The notes under the pieces are model-generated. The model saw only the letters and a list, made by a program, of their open reading frames with translations. It made no database searches and had not been told where the DNA came from. Positions 10,801 to 18,485 of a stretch of DNA of 64,000 nt are shown one piece after another (the first letter of the stretch is position 1; each line of letters starts with the position of its first letter). Made by a program: the position numbers and the translations under genes. The stretch is from contig NZ_AP021884.1 in assembly GCF_009938015.1 (NCBI RefSeq), positions 2,606,585-2,670,584 on the forward strand, in the 5' to 3' direction. Source of the DNA: Sulfuriferula plumbiphila. GTDB taxonomy: Bacteria > Pseudomonadota > Gammaproteobacteria > Burkholderiales > Sulfuriferulaceae.

Positions 10801-10811
10801 GCAGAACCCAA
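1866..10811 (-). CDS. ndvB: Cyclic beta-1,2-glucan synthase (NdvB/ChvB type)
   Basis: A 2981-residue protein, in the size range of NdvB/ChvB (roughly 2800-2900). These inner-membrane enzymes polymerise UDP-glucose into beta-1,2-glucan and cyclise it for the periplasm. Seen in order: a soluble N-terminal part, a membrane pair near 435-500, a GT84-type transferase with DTDTELPRD near 653 and RHRWIRGDWQ near 807, further membrane segments about 830-1000, a glucoamylase-like part with HHQGMSFLS near 1610, and a C-terminal GH94 phosphorylase-like part with GSGDWNDGMNLVG near 2650 that sets chain length in known homologues. The start is TTG at 10811, preceded by GAGAGG; no ATG or GTG lies between it and the upstream in-frame stop. 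It stands alone, without an ndvA exporter nearby. Function is from family knowledge; substrate linkage is not shown by sequence. Confidence 0.93.
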   Translation of the reverse strand: MGSAAKIKGIPKLKTSSSVLSGVLLQIKTLLGERDTPRTYPNEEPPLRSELFSADQLEQHGKNLAATHQLTSARAPNPLLTRLAANEEVLVSVSHLLTAAVAAQRRITPAGEWLLDNFYLIEEQIRTAKRHLPKGYSRELPRLVQGAATGLPRVYAIALEAIAHGDGRVDRGGFSRFVAAYQTVAPLNLGELWAIPIMLRLALIENLRRVAVRIAAGRVERNLADAWVDQMMVIAETDPKSLILLTADMARSDPPMTTPFVSEFARRLQGQGAALALPLTWIEQRLAESNLTIEQLIQSGNQQQAADQVSISNSIGSLRFLGAADWRTFVESMSVVEQTLCTDPGAAYAGMDFATRDRYRHQVEKIARRCALSEGEVAQQAIRLAAAAASKGSDDRGAHVGFYLIDQGCAELEGKIALRPSTLELLRRIGRRFPLPLYLGSIALISLLLAGGLALVAYASGMPAWLLVLVNIAALISASQMAVALVNWMATLLASPAPLPRMDFSTGIPPAFRTLVIVPTLLTSEHNIEALIEALEVRFLANRDGNLQFGLLTDFRDAQRETLPEDAPLLQRAQTRIDELNQKYGSAADESGADTFYLFHRPRRWNPQEKLWMGYERKRGKLAELNALLRGGAADCFALVVGQLAALSDVRYVITLDTDTELPRDAARQLVGAMAHPLNRPRYDERKQRVTTGYGIMQPRVSVSLPGANRSRYARLHGGEAGIDPYTRAVSDVYQDVFHEGSFIGKGIYDVDAFERSLSGRFPENRILSHDLLEGCYARSGLLSDVQLYEDYPARYSADMERRHRWIRGDWQLLEWLLPSVPGVGARRQKNPLSWLSQWKLFDNLRRSLAPAALTLLLLLGWTLVAPAWLWTVAVIGILLIPSLSAAIVEMFRKPADVLLGQHLRAASRSMSGHLVQALFTLAWLPYEAFISLDAIIRTLWRMLVTQRRRLEWTPSGDPACAGRTDLATQYRAMWVAPLLAAAGATWLALVSPDVLVVAGPILLLWFASPAIAWWISTPLARREARLTAEQTRFLKKIARKTWAFFETFVGPEDHWLPPDNYQEYRGAAVAHRTSPTNMGLALLANLTAYDFGYLPAGMLIERTANTLRTMQGMERHRGHFYNWYDTLSLHPLHPIYISTVDSGNLAGHLMTLRPGLLALPDERIVGTRWFDGLHDTLGILVDAARGVTSAALARFQADIESACDSRPATLAAVQSRLEGLVASAESVVASSDADLSQNDGQVAAAAARWRAGTGVYIEALESSVHYPALDHASAVISETDSESDANWWACTLVRQCRAALDELTFLAPWLLQPAAPGGLSDLPGISGIPTLRELSGLKQRLQPVIEQRLSAAATAGEREWLEALRRSITQAGQRADERIAAVERLALQSGELARMEYDFLYDRPRRLLAIGYNVDELRRDTSYYDLLASEARLCNFVAIAQGQLPQESWFALGRLLTTAGGEPILLSWSGSMFEYLMPLLVMPTFDNTLIDQTYKAAVERQIDYGRQRGVPWGMSESGYNTVDVHLNYQYRVFGVPGLGLKRGLAADLVVAPYASALALMVAPEAACLNLQRLAAAGLEGKFGFYEAIDYTASRQRRGESSALVRSFMAHHQGMSFLSLAYLLLNRPMQRRFESDPLFQATMLLLQERIPKETALFSHAGLLSDVPTAVKELEMPMRVLGTPDTPIPEVQLLSNGRYHVMVTNAGAGSSRWKDLAVTRWREDSTRDNWGSFCYIRDVESGDLWSAAHQPTLKPAQKYEAIFSEGRAEFRRRDQGIDTHTEIAVSPEDDIELRRVSITNRSRIRRTIEVTSYAEVVLAAPAADATHPAFSNLFVQTEILAERRAILCTRRARSRDEQVPWMLHLMKVHGAVSGAVSYETDRMRFIGRGNTVVNPQSLGGPDATNGQVADLSGSCGSVLDPIVAIRCRITLDPDQTAAIDIVSGVGESHATAVGLIEKYQDRRLADRAFDLAWTHSQVVLRQINASEADAQLYGRLASSVIYANAALRADANVLLRNHRGQSGLWGYAISGDFPIVLLQIADAANIDLVRQLVQAHAYWRLKGLVVDLVIWNEDRAGYRQLLQDQIMGLVAAGIEAHVMDRPGGIFVRSADQISDEDRILFQSVARAIISDGRGTLENQLNRLAVKETYVPRLVPSKTHRPAVSMADLPQRDLILFNGLGGFTPDGREYVITTTRERVTPAPWVNVLANPGFGTVISENGMAYTWGENAHEFRLTPWQNDPVSDASGEAFYLRDEESGHFWSPTPLPARGTGSYVSRHGFGYSVFEYVEDGIYSELTVYVALDASVKFSVLKLHNQSGRSRRLSATGYAEWVLGDLRAKSVMHVTTEIARNNGALYARNPYNTEFPDRVAFFDVDADGASLTLSGDRAEFLGRNGTLASPAAMERARLSGKVGAGLDPCAAIQVQFELGDGQTREMVFRLGVAPNTDDAHALVSRFRGASAVRAAREAMQQHWQHTLGAVQIETPDQSLDVLTNGWLLYQTIACRLWARTGYYQSGGAFGFRDQLQDVMALIHTRPQLVREQLLLCGSRQFPEGDVQHWWHPPVGRGVRTHCSDDYLWLPLVTCRYVLGTGDAAVLDESLHFLEGRPVNPGDDSYYDLPGQSADAASLYQHCVRAIRHGLRFGDRGLPLMGSGDWNDGMNLVGLQGKGQSVWLGFFLCDVLKQFARVARLYGDPDFAALCDAEGSKLSQNIEENAWDGEWYRRAYFDDGTPLGSASNAECQIDSISQSWAVLSGAGDARRSRTAMDAVFERLVRRDHGLIQLLDPPFDNSELDPGYIRGYVPGVRENGGQYTHGAIWTAMAFAALGDSSRAWALATMINPLNHARDAAGVATYKVEPYVIAADVYSVSPHVGRGGWSWYTGSAGWMYRLIVESLLGLRLAVDKLYFAPCLPAAWQTFKMHYRYRETVYHIEVLQTRDGMGAMSVTVDGVMQHDSAVPLIDDHQEHRVEVKVYAVPDQANALY

Positions 10812-10957
10812 TGCCTCTCGGTAGAGGGTACAGCGTTATAAGCCCCCCAGTTTTCGGAGCAGGTTTTGACCCAGGATGAGTCGATACTCCTGATGGGCAA
10901 GATCAGCCCGAGGCTTCACGCTCAGGATGAAAGGGTAGCGCGATGATAGCTGCAAAG

Positions 10958-10997
10958 CCCGGCAGCGTCTGTGCGCTGTCGCACAGACGCTGCCGGG
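10958..10997. repeat. Perfect 18-bp inverted repeat with 4-nt loop
   Basis: Arms at 10958-10975 and 10980-10997 are perfectly complementary (CCCGGCAGCGTCTGTGCG with loop CTGT). It lies 70 bases beyond the stop of the YihY gene on the minus strand and upstream of ndvB. Only a short CTTT follows the stem on the minus strand, so it may end yihY transcription or be a dispersed palindromic element. It could also be a processing signal in the RNA leading into ndvB. Confidence 0.75.
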
Positions 10998-11066
10998 ACG
11001 CCTGTCTTCAGATCCGGGGGCGCCGTTACGCTTAACCTATCGGGGATTCCATCAGTGCGAGGGTTT

Positions 11067-11930
11067 TTATTCCGCCTGCCCCAGCAGGCGTTCCCTCTGG
11101 TACTGAAGGCTGCCGTACCACAGTGCGTACTGGCGGGTGAACTCGGCTCCGAGAAAGAAAATCTGCGCCGAGTAATAAACCCAGAGCAGCAATGCAATCA
11201 TCGACCCGGCGGCACCAAAGCTGGACGCCACACCGCTGTTACCCAGATACAGGCCGATCACATATTTTCCCAGGCTGAATAATATTGCCGTGAACACGGC
11301 ACCGATCCAGACATCGCGCCATGACAATGGCGCATCTGGCAGCATCTTGTAGATTACCGCGAACAGACAGGCGATGACGCCGAACGAAATGATTGAGGAA
11401 ACACTGGAGAGAACCACCAGCGAGCTGCTCCATATATTGCCTGCATAATGTTCCAGCACGGCAAGCGCAGCACTAATGACCAGGGAAATGAGTAGCAGGA
11501 ATGCAAGAACCAGTACCAGGCTGAAAGACAGGAACCGGGTTCTAAGCAGGATAAGAAAAGCGGAATGCCGGGGCCGCGCTACGCCCCACATTTCATCCAG
11601 GCTATCTTTTAACTCGGCAAATACGCTGGTCGCACCAACCAGCAGCAGGACAATGGCGCTGATAGTTGCCATCAGCCCGGAGACGGGATTGCGCGCGGCG
11701 GCCAGCAATGCCTGAATCGCCTGTGCACCATTCGGCCCAACCAGGCCCTGGATCTGGCCAATAATCTCGCCCTGTGCCGCTTGCACACCAAAGAAATAAC
11801 CAGCGACCGCGATGGCCAGCATCAGGATGGGGGTCATGGAAAACAACGTGTAAAATGCAAGCGCCGCACCTTTGCTGGCGGCGCGGTGATCAATCCAGGC
11901 CTTCAGTGATTCGAGCAGTATTCTCTTCAT
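11067..11930 (-). CDS. YihY/BrkB family inner-membrane protein
   Basis: A 287-residue integral membrane protein with about six hydrophobic segments, including KGAALAFYTLFSMTPILML near residues 20-38, a hallmark of the YihY/BrkB family. Other segments lie near 90-110, 135-160, 175-200, 210-230 and 245-260. The family was once called ribonuclease BN by mistake; its transport or envelope role is unsettled. The ATG at 11930 is the first start and agrees with family N-termini (short charged stretch, then SLKAWIDHRAASKGAALAFY). The gene points the same way as ndvB and lies upstream of it by about 255 bases, with the long hairpin at 10958-10997 between them. A shared envelope role is possible but not shown. 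Confidence 0.9.
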   Translation of the reverse strand: MKRILLESLKAWIDHRAASKGAALAFYTLFSMTPILMLAIAVAGYFFGVQAAQGEIIGQIQGLVGPNGAQAIQALLAAARNPVSGLMATISAIVLLLVGATSVFAELKDSLDEMWGVARPRHSAFLILLRTRFLSFSLVLVLAFLLLISLVISAALAVLEHYAGNIWSSSLVVLSSVSSIISFGVIACLFAVIYKMLPDAPLSWRDVWIGAVFTAILFSLGKYVIGLYLGNSGVASSFGAAGSMIALLLWVYYSAQIFFLGAEFTRQYALWYGSLQYQRERLLGQAE

Positions 11931-12431
11931 CTAACGATTTCATCGTAATGTGCGTCGCATTTTTCTTCCGACTGCCGGAACGCTGCGATTACAGCAACGC
12001 GGGTTGTTGCGCTGGTTCACCCTGCATGCCGCTGCCCGCTTCGCCTTACCGCATCCGTTCAGATTAAGTCAATTTGACTGGCCGGTCTGTGCGATATCGT
12101 ACATAAGCTATTCCCGTTTCACCCCGGGCACGCCGGCTCAATCCGGCTACGCTTTCGAAACGGCAGAAATTTTGCGCTACGTTCGCTAACGCACAGAACT
12201 AACCCGTGCCTGAGCCTATTCTGCTCCGAGGCAAGGCAATTCAGGCGCATCGATTTCAGGGAACTGCGTATCCGTCCACGGGCTGTTTTACGGTTGTTTG
12301 AGGCACAGATATCCTGATCCCGGGAGCCGGCCCCCTGATTGGCTTACCGCAATTGTTATCGGAACTGATTTCAATTTTTCAAATGCATACAGGAAACATC
12401 TGGTTTTTCCACACACAGAGGAAATAAGATC
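11931..12431. other. Intergenic region before the collagen-like lipoprotein gene
   Basis: About 500 bases between the divergent yihY and lipoprotein genes. No convincing reading frame is present. It must hold promoters for both genes. The end contains the ribosome binding site AGAGGAAATAAG just before the ATG at 12432. No repeat, RNA gene or known riboswitch was recognised. Confidence 0.5.
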
Positions 12432-12752
12432 ATGAAATATTCATTGCTATCTGCCGCACTCGTCGCAGCCTTTGCACTGAGCGCTTGCGAAAAACAGCCC
12501 GTAGTCGTTAACCCTCCGCCCGCTCAAACCCCCGGACCGACCGTTGTCGTTCCGGGTCCTGCCGGTCCTCAGGGCGCCACTGGCAGTTCGGGGGCTGCCG
12601 GCACACAAGGGGCCACCGGCGATCCAGGTGCTGCCGGCTCGCAAGGCGCTGCGGGCTATGACGGTGCCAAGGGCGCGACCGGTGACACAGGCGCGGCTGG
12701 CGGCTACACCACGGTGATTGTTCCGCCTCCTGCCCCAGCCGGGACGAATTAG
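12432..12752 (+). CDS. Small collagen-like repeat lipoprotein
   Basis: A 106-residue protein. Residues 1-19 form a lipoprotein signal peptide ending in the lipobox LSAC, so the mature N-terminal Cys would be lipidated. A short proline-rich part (NPPPAQTPGP) follows. Then come about 16 Gly-X-Y triplets (GPAGPQGATGSSGAAG and so on), rich in Ala, Thr and Asp, and a tail of VIVPPPAPAGTN. Bacterial collagen-like proteins form triple-helical stalks on the surface, usually with a globular head; none is present here, so this may be a simple spacer or coat protein. The start is supported by GAGGAAATAAGATC upstream. A Crp-type regulator gene follows 220 bases downstream. The repeat count may vary between strains. 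Confidence 0.85.
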   Translation: MKYSLLSAALVAAFALSACEKQPVVVNPPPAQTPGPTVVVPGPAGPQGATGSSGAAGTQGATGDPGAAGSQGAAGYDGAKGATGDTGAAGGYTTVIVPPPAPAGTN

Positions 12753-12972
12753 TCCAGATGGAGTGAGGCATGGCCTCGTACAGGTGGCCATGCTCCCGCA
12801 CAAGCGGGTTAAACCTTGATCCTGATGCTGGACAGGCGTCTGCGCGGAAGGCGTTGCAGTTGTATGCAGGCGCATTTCTGGTTATCGCATGCCGCCTTCC
12901 GGGATCAGGATTGCATTATCAACTCTCCTTGTGCCGCGGGTCGGGTTTCCCCAACGTCAGCGGAGCATTTCA

Positions 12973-13680
12973 ATGCCATCCACGCAACCCATCACTTCAG
13001 AAAATCACCTGCTCGCCAGGCTGCCGCGCAAGGATCTCGAACATTTTCTGGCGCGCTGCGAATCCGTGCACCTGACCGTTGCGGATGAGCTGGGCGCGCC
13101 GGGGATGCCTATCGAGCATGTTTATTTCCCCACCGACAGTTTCATTTCCCTGGTGATGGTGATCGATGACCACTCGCGCCTGGAGGTTGGATTAATCGGC
13201 TGCGAGGGCATGTTGGGAACACCCCTCATGTTTGGCATCAAGGTTGCGTCGTTTTACGCAGTAGTGCAAGGCGCAGGGTCCGCGCTGCGCATAGCTACTG
13301 CGGCCTTCTCCCGCGAACTCGAACATAGCGCTGCGTTGCATAAACGGCTGCAGGGCTATACCTATGTGTTGAAGAACCAGTTCGCGCGCATGGCCGCCTG
13401 CACCCGCTTCCATGTGGTGGAACAGCGACTTGCCCGGTTGCTGTTGATGATCCAGGATCGCGCACGCGCCAATCATTTCCATCTGACCCATGAAGCCATG
13501 GCACACATGCTGGGCGTGCGCCGTGTGGGCGTTACCAAGGCAGCAACTGCGCTGCACAGGCAAAATCTGATCAGCTACAGCCGGGGCGACATTACGATTC
13601 TTGACCGTAACGGTCTGGAGGCGGCTTCATGCGAATGCTACGCGGCAGAACGATCCATGTACGAGCGTGTTCTGGGCTAA
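12973..13680 (+). CDS. Crp/Fnr-family transcriptional regulator
   Basis: A 235-residue protein with an N-terminal cyclic-nucleotide-like sensor fold (EHVYFPTDSFISLVMVI, then LEVGLIGCEGMLG) and a C-terminal winged helix-turn-helix. The recognition region is HEAMAHMLGVRRVGVTKAATAL near residues 174-195, and the end is CECYAAERSMYERVLG. The pattern fits the Crp subgroup whose ligand is unknown; the cAMP-binding arginine-serine motif of Crp is not visible. The ATG at 12973 follows GGAG at good spacing; the frame is open further upstream to 12889, but that extension looks non-coding. It stands just downstream of the collagen-like lipoprotein gene and may regulate local genes. The target is unknown. 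Confidence 0.87.
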   Translation: MPSTQPITSENHLLARLPRKDLEHFLARCESVHLTVADELGAPGMPIEHVYFPTDSFISLVMVIDDHSRLEVGLIGCEGMLGTPLMFGIKVASFYAVVQGAGSALRIATAAFSRELEHSAALHKRLQGYTYVLKNQFARMAACTRFHVVEQRLARLLLMIQDRARANHFHLTHEAMAHMLGVRRVGVTKAATALHRQNLISYSRGDITILDRNGLEAASCECYAAERSMYERVLG

Positions 13681-13747
13681 CGTTCTGAAAAAAACAGTTA
13701 ACCACGGGGAAAATAATTAAGGCAAAAATCAAGCCCATGGAAGGGTC

Positions 13748-13775
13748 TTGCCTTTTGCCTTTTGCCTTTTGCCTT
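13748..13775. repeat. Four tandem copies of TTGCCTT
   Basis: Four perfect head-to-tail copies of the heptamer TTGCCTT lie between the Crp-type gene and the convergent GAF gene. They sit in the loop of a longer imperfect inverted repeat: CCACGGGGAAAATAA just after 13700 pairs with TTATTTTTCCCCGTG near 13777. The whole looks like a small dispersed element or terminator-like structure between two converging genes. Copy number could vary by slippage. Confidence 0.7.
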
Positions 13776-13825
13776 CTTATTTTTCCCCGTGTTCTCCGTG
13801 CCCGTGGTGAGTACCTTTTTCAGGA

Positions 13826-14572
13826 TTATGATTTATCCAGACGCTTGCTGTGCTTGTGCAAACTGCTGGACAGCTGCGAGATAATCTCCGAAGCGGCCTG
13901 GATAATCTGGCTGGAGCCAAAACCCGCCTGGGTCATTTCACGGAAAAACGATTTCGCCACAATCTTCGCCATCTTGTCGGTATCGTAAGCGCTGGACAAC
14001 ATCACCCCGCCAATGGCTTTTTCCGCATCCTGTACCAGCGCGATCTGGGCAAAACGCGAGTTGAGCAGGTTCTGCAATTGCACCGCCTGGATGGATTTTC
14101 CAACAAACAATGCCACGATCTCCAGCAAGGCGAGATCGGCCTGAGTAAATGGCGTAGCGCTGTTTGGCTCGGACAGGTTGATGACCCCAATGGGCTTGCG
14201 GTTGACGCTGATCGGCGCTGTCATCAGGCTGTGCGTGCCCACTCCCGGGCGGCGCGCGCAGCTGGCAAAATCCGACTGCTCAATATCCTCGACCAGCAGC
14301 GCCACGCCGCTGGCAGCCACGTGCCCGGCGATGCCTTCACCGCGCGCTACGGTCTGCGTAAAGGCAGCCTCCGGCAGCGCGCCATGCGCGGCACACACCC
14401 GCAATCGCATCGCCTCGCCGTCACCTTCGATAAACAACATGATGGAACAACGCGCCGCATCCAGCGTATCGGCGGCAAGCGTGGCAAGCTGCGCCAGGCT
14501 GTGTTCCAGGCTGCCCTGCGCTTCAAGAAATCCGGCCAGGCCGTGCAGCTTGTCGAGCGGGTTGCCGATCAT
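13826..14572 (-). CDS. GAF-domain sensor-like protein
   Basis: A 248-residue soluble protein. Residues about 20-165 match a GAF domain: LAADTLDAARCSIMLFI, VARGEGIAGHVAASG, and TAPISVNRKPIGVINLSEP. GAF domains bind small ligands such as cyclic nucleotides, haem or bilins; the ligand here cannot be read. The C-terminal 80 residues are helical and carry no kinase, cyclase or output domain, so this is probably a stand-alone sensor or partner protein. The end is basic (HKHSKRLDKS). The ATG at 14572 is the natural start of the family-like segment. It converges on the Crp-type regulator gene. It has no obvious operon partner. Confidence 0.85.
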   Translation of the reverse strand: MIGNPLDKLHGLAGFLEAQGSLEHSLAQLATLAADTLDAARCSIMLFIEGDGEAMRLRVCAAHGALPEAAFTQTVARGEGIAGHVAASGVALLVEDIEQSDFASCARRPGVGTHSLMTAPISVNRKPIGVINLSEPNSATPFTQADLALLEIVALFVGKSIQAVQLQNLLNSRFAQIALVQDAEKAIGGVMLSSAYDTDKMAKIVAKSFFREMTQAGFGSSQIIQAASEIISQLSSSLHKHSKRLDKS

Positions 14573-14861
14573 GATGGGCTATATGGACGCTTCCCGATTG
14601 CCAAGGGTTTTTGCTGTGTTTTGGTAAACAAGACAAGGCTGCAGTTCTATATCCGGCCTTGTTGCAGGCTATTTCCCTGCGGGCCCCGATGGAATTCGCT
14701 GACTTGCCCCTCATTCTCCTGGCGGACTATTGATGTCCAGCTCATCATTCAGGTTTAGCAAGCCACGGTCTGACCTGCTTGCCATCACACACAATTACCT
14801 ATCGCAACCTTTCAGCATTCACTCCTGTGTTCGTTATTCTTTGACTGCCCAGTGCATGGCC

Positions 14862-15492
14862 CTATGCTGGCCTGATGCTGACCCAGTCGCCCTGGTACGC
14901 CCGGTCATGGGCCAGCATCGCCCAGATCATTCGCGCCATCTTGTTGGCCAGCGCGACCACCACCACATTGGATGGCCTGCGCTTGCCTAATTCGTCAACC
15001 CACGCCCCAGGTTGCTTGGCGTGTACCAATACCGAGCGGGCGCCGTGGATGAGCAGGGTTCGCAAATAGGTGTCACCACGCTTGCTGATGCCCAGTAGCC
15101 TCGTCTTCCCGCCCGTGCCGGTTTGCCCAGGCACCAAGCCCACCCAAGCCGCAAACTCACGGCCTGACTTGAAGGCTTTGGCATCGCCCATCGTGGCCAC
15201 CGCAGCGGTGGCGGTCAACAGGCCCACACCGGGAATGTCAGCAATGGCGCGGGCCGCCTTGTCCACCTTTAACCAGCTTTTAAGCTTGAGCTCAATTCCC
15301 GCGATTTGCATATCCAGCTCCGTAATGCGCTGCCACTGATCACGCAGGGCTTCGATCACGATGCCTGGCAAAATGCTCCAGAAACTTCTCGCGTTTGAGC
15401 TGCAAACTCACGATCTCTCCCGTCTCAATATCAACCCAATGCAGTTGAAATACCCGTTTTGCAATATCAATGCCGACTACGCCATGCTTCAT
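14862..15492 (-). mobile_element. IS110-family transposase remnant with internal deletion
   Basis: The N-terminal piece (ATG at 15492) reads MKHGVVGIDIAKRVFQLHWV, the first catalytic-Asp strand of the DEDD transposases of IS110. It runs to EKFLEHFA. The C-terminal piece reads LPGIVIEALRDQW, then IPGVGLLTATAAVATMGDAKAF and GISKRGDTYLRTLLIHGAR, the Transposase_20 part, ending at 14862. They are joined out of frame near 15371. Intact family members have about 340 residues; roughly 110-130 central residues, including other acidic catalytic positions, are missing. The copy therefore cannot transpose. IS110 elements usually lack terminal inverted repeats, so its borders cannot be set. Confidence 0.88.
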
Positions 15493-15649
15493 GATGGATC
15501 CTCGGGTTTGCCTGTGAAGAACTTCATGTTCCTCCCGATTTGGCACTTAGATGCCGTCGGCCCATGAGGATCCACCTTCGCCCCACCCTACGCCACCTCA
15601 GTAGCCCGTCGCCGGGGGCAAGCGTCCATACCATTCTCCCAGGGAAGCG

Positions 15650-16507
15650 CTAATTGAGCGCCGTGGCCATTTTGCGCCGGTAGGCGGTGACCAGTTCGCC
15701 GCTACCGCCCAGCAAATTGAAGATGTTGAGCATGGTTTTGCGGGCGATGCCGTCCTGCCAGGTTTTGTCACGCTGCATCATTTCCAGCAGTTCGTCCATC
15801 GCCTCCGGGTAACGCTGCTGGGCGACCAGCAGGTTCGCCAGCTTGAGACGCGCTGCCTGGTCTTTGGGGCTGGCGGTGATGGCGGCGACCAGGCTGGCCT
15901 CGTCGTCGCCGTTTTCCGCCTGACGCGCGAACTGGAGGCGCGCCATGAGCTGCATGGCACGCGCTTCACCTGCCGTTTGCGCAGAAAGCGACTCGAGCAG
16001 CCTGCCCACTTCGTCCAATTCATTGAGCGCAAGCATGACCTCGGCCGCATCCAGTCGCACACGCTCGTTCTGCGGGTCGAGCTTGCTCGCCTCGGCCAGC
16101 ATTTGCAGTGCACGCGCGGCGTCGCCGTCGGCGAATACCCGCATCGCCGCCAGCCGTGCATCGTCCGCCGGGGAAGGCAGCAGGCGCTCGATGAATTCGC
16201 GCGCGGCAGGCTCGGGGATGGCGCCGGAGAACTCGTCCACCATTTCCCCGCCGACAAACGCCTTGACGTTGGGAATGCCGCGCACGCCATACCTGGTAGC
16301 CAGTTCCTGATTCTCGTCGGAGTTGACCTTGGCGAGGATGAACCTGCCCTGATAAGCGGCGGCGAGCTTTTCCAGCACCGGCTTGAGCGCGCGGCACGGG
16401 CCGCACCATTCCGCCCAGAAGTCCACGATCACCGGGACCTGTTTCGAGCCTTCGATCACCACTTCCTGGAAATCATGCGCGCCTACGTCGAGGGAGTAAT
16501 CAGCCAT
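15650..16507 (-). CDS. cnoX: Thioredoxin-fold co-chaperone CnoX/YbbN
   Basis: A 285-residue protein: a thioredoxin domain (residues 1-110) followed by a TPR-like helical region (115-285). The redox motif WCGPC is intact at residues 34-38, unlike Escherichia coli CnoX, where the first cysteine is replaced. The cis-proline segment GIPNVKAF is present. In the family, CnoX holds chlorine-damaged proteins and hands them to GroEL or DnaK; an intact CGPC suggests true disulfide exchange as well, as reported for some relatives. ATG at 16507 gives MADYSLDVGAHDFQEVV, the usual family start. It lies just downstream of purB on the same strand, about 57 bases away, so co-transcription is possible. Confidence 0.92.
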   Translation of the reverse strand: MADYSLDVGAHDFQEVVIEGSKQVPVIVDFWAEWCGPCRALKPVLEKLAAAYQGRFILAKVNSDENQELATRYGVRGIPNVKAFVGGEMVDEFSGAIPEPAAREFIERLLPSPADDARLAAMRVFADGDAARALQMLAEASKLDPQNERVRLDAAEVMLALNELDEVGRLLESLSAQTAGEARAMQLMARLQFARQAENGDDEASLVAAITASPKDQAARLKLANLLVAQQRYPEAMDELLEMMQRDKTWQDGIARKTMLNIFNLLGGSGELVTAYRRKMATALN

Positions 16508-16564
16508 GTCTGTCTTTCCTTGTCATTTTCAACACCGTTGAAATCGCGGCTACGGCATGGTTTT

Positions 16565-18485
<1,921 letters not shown>

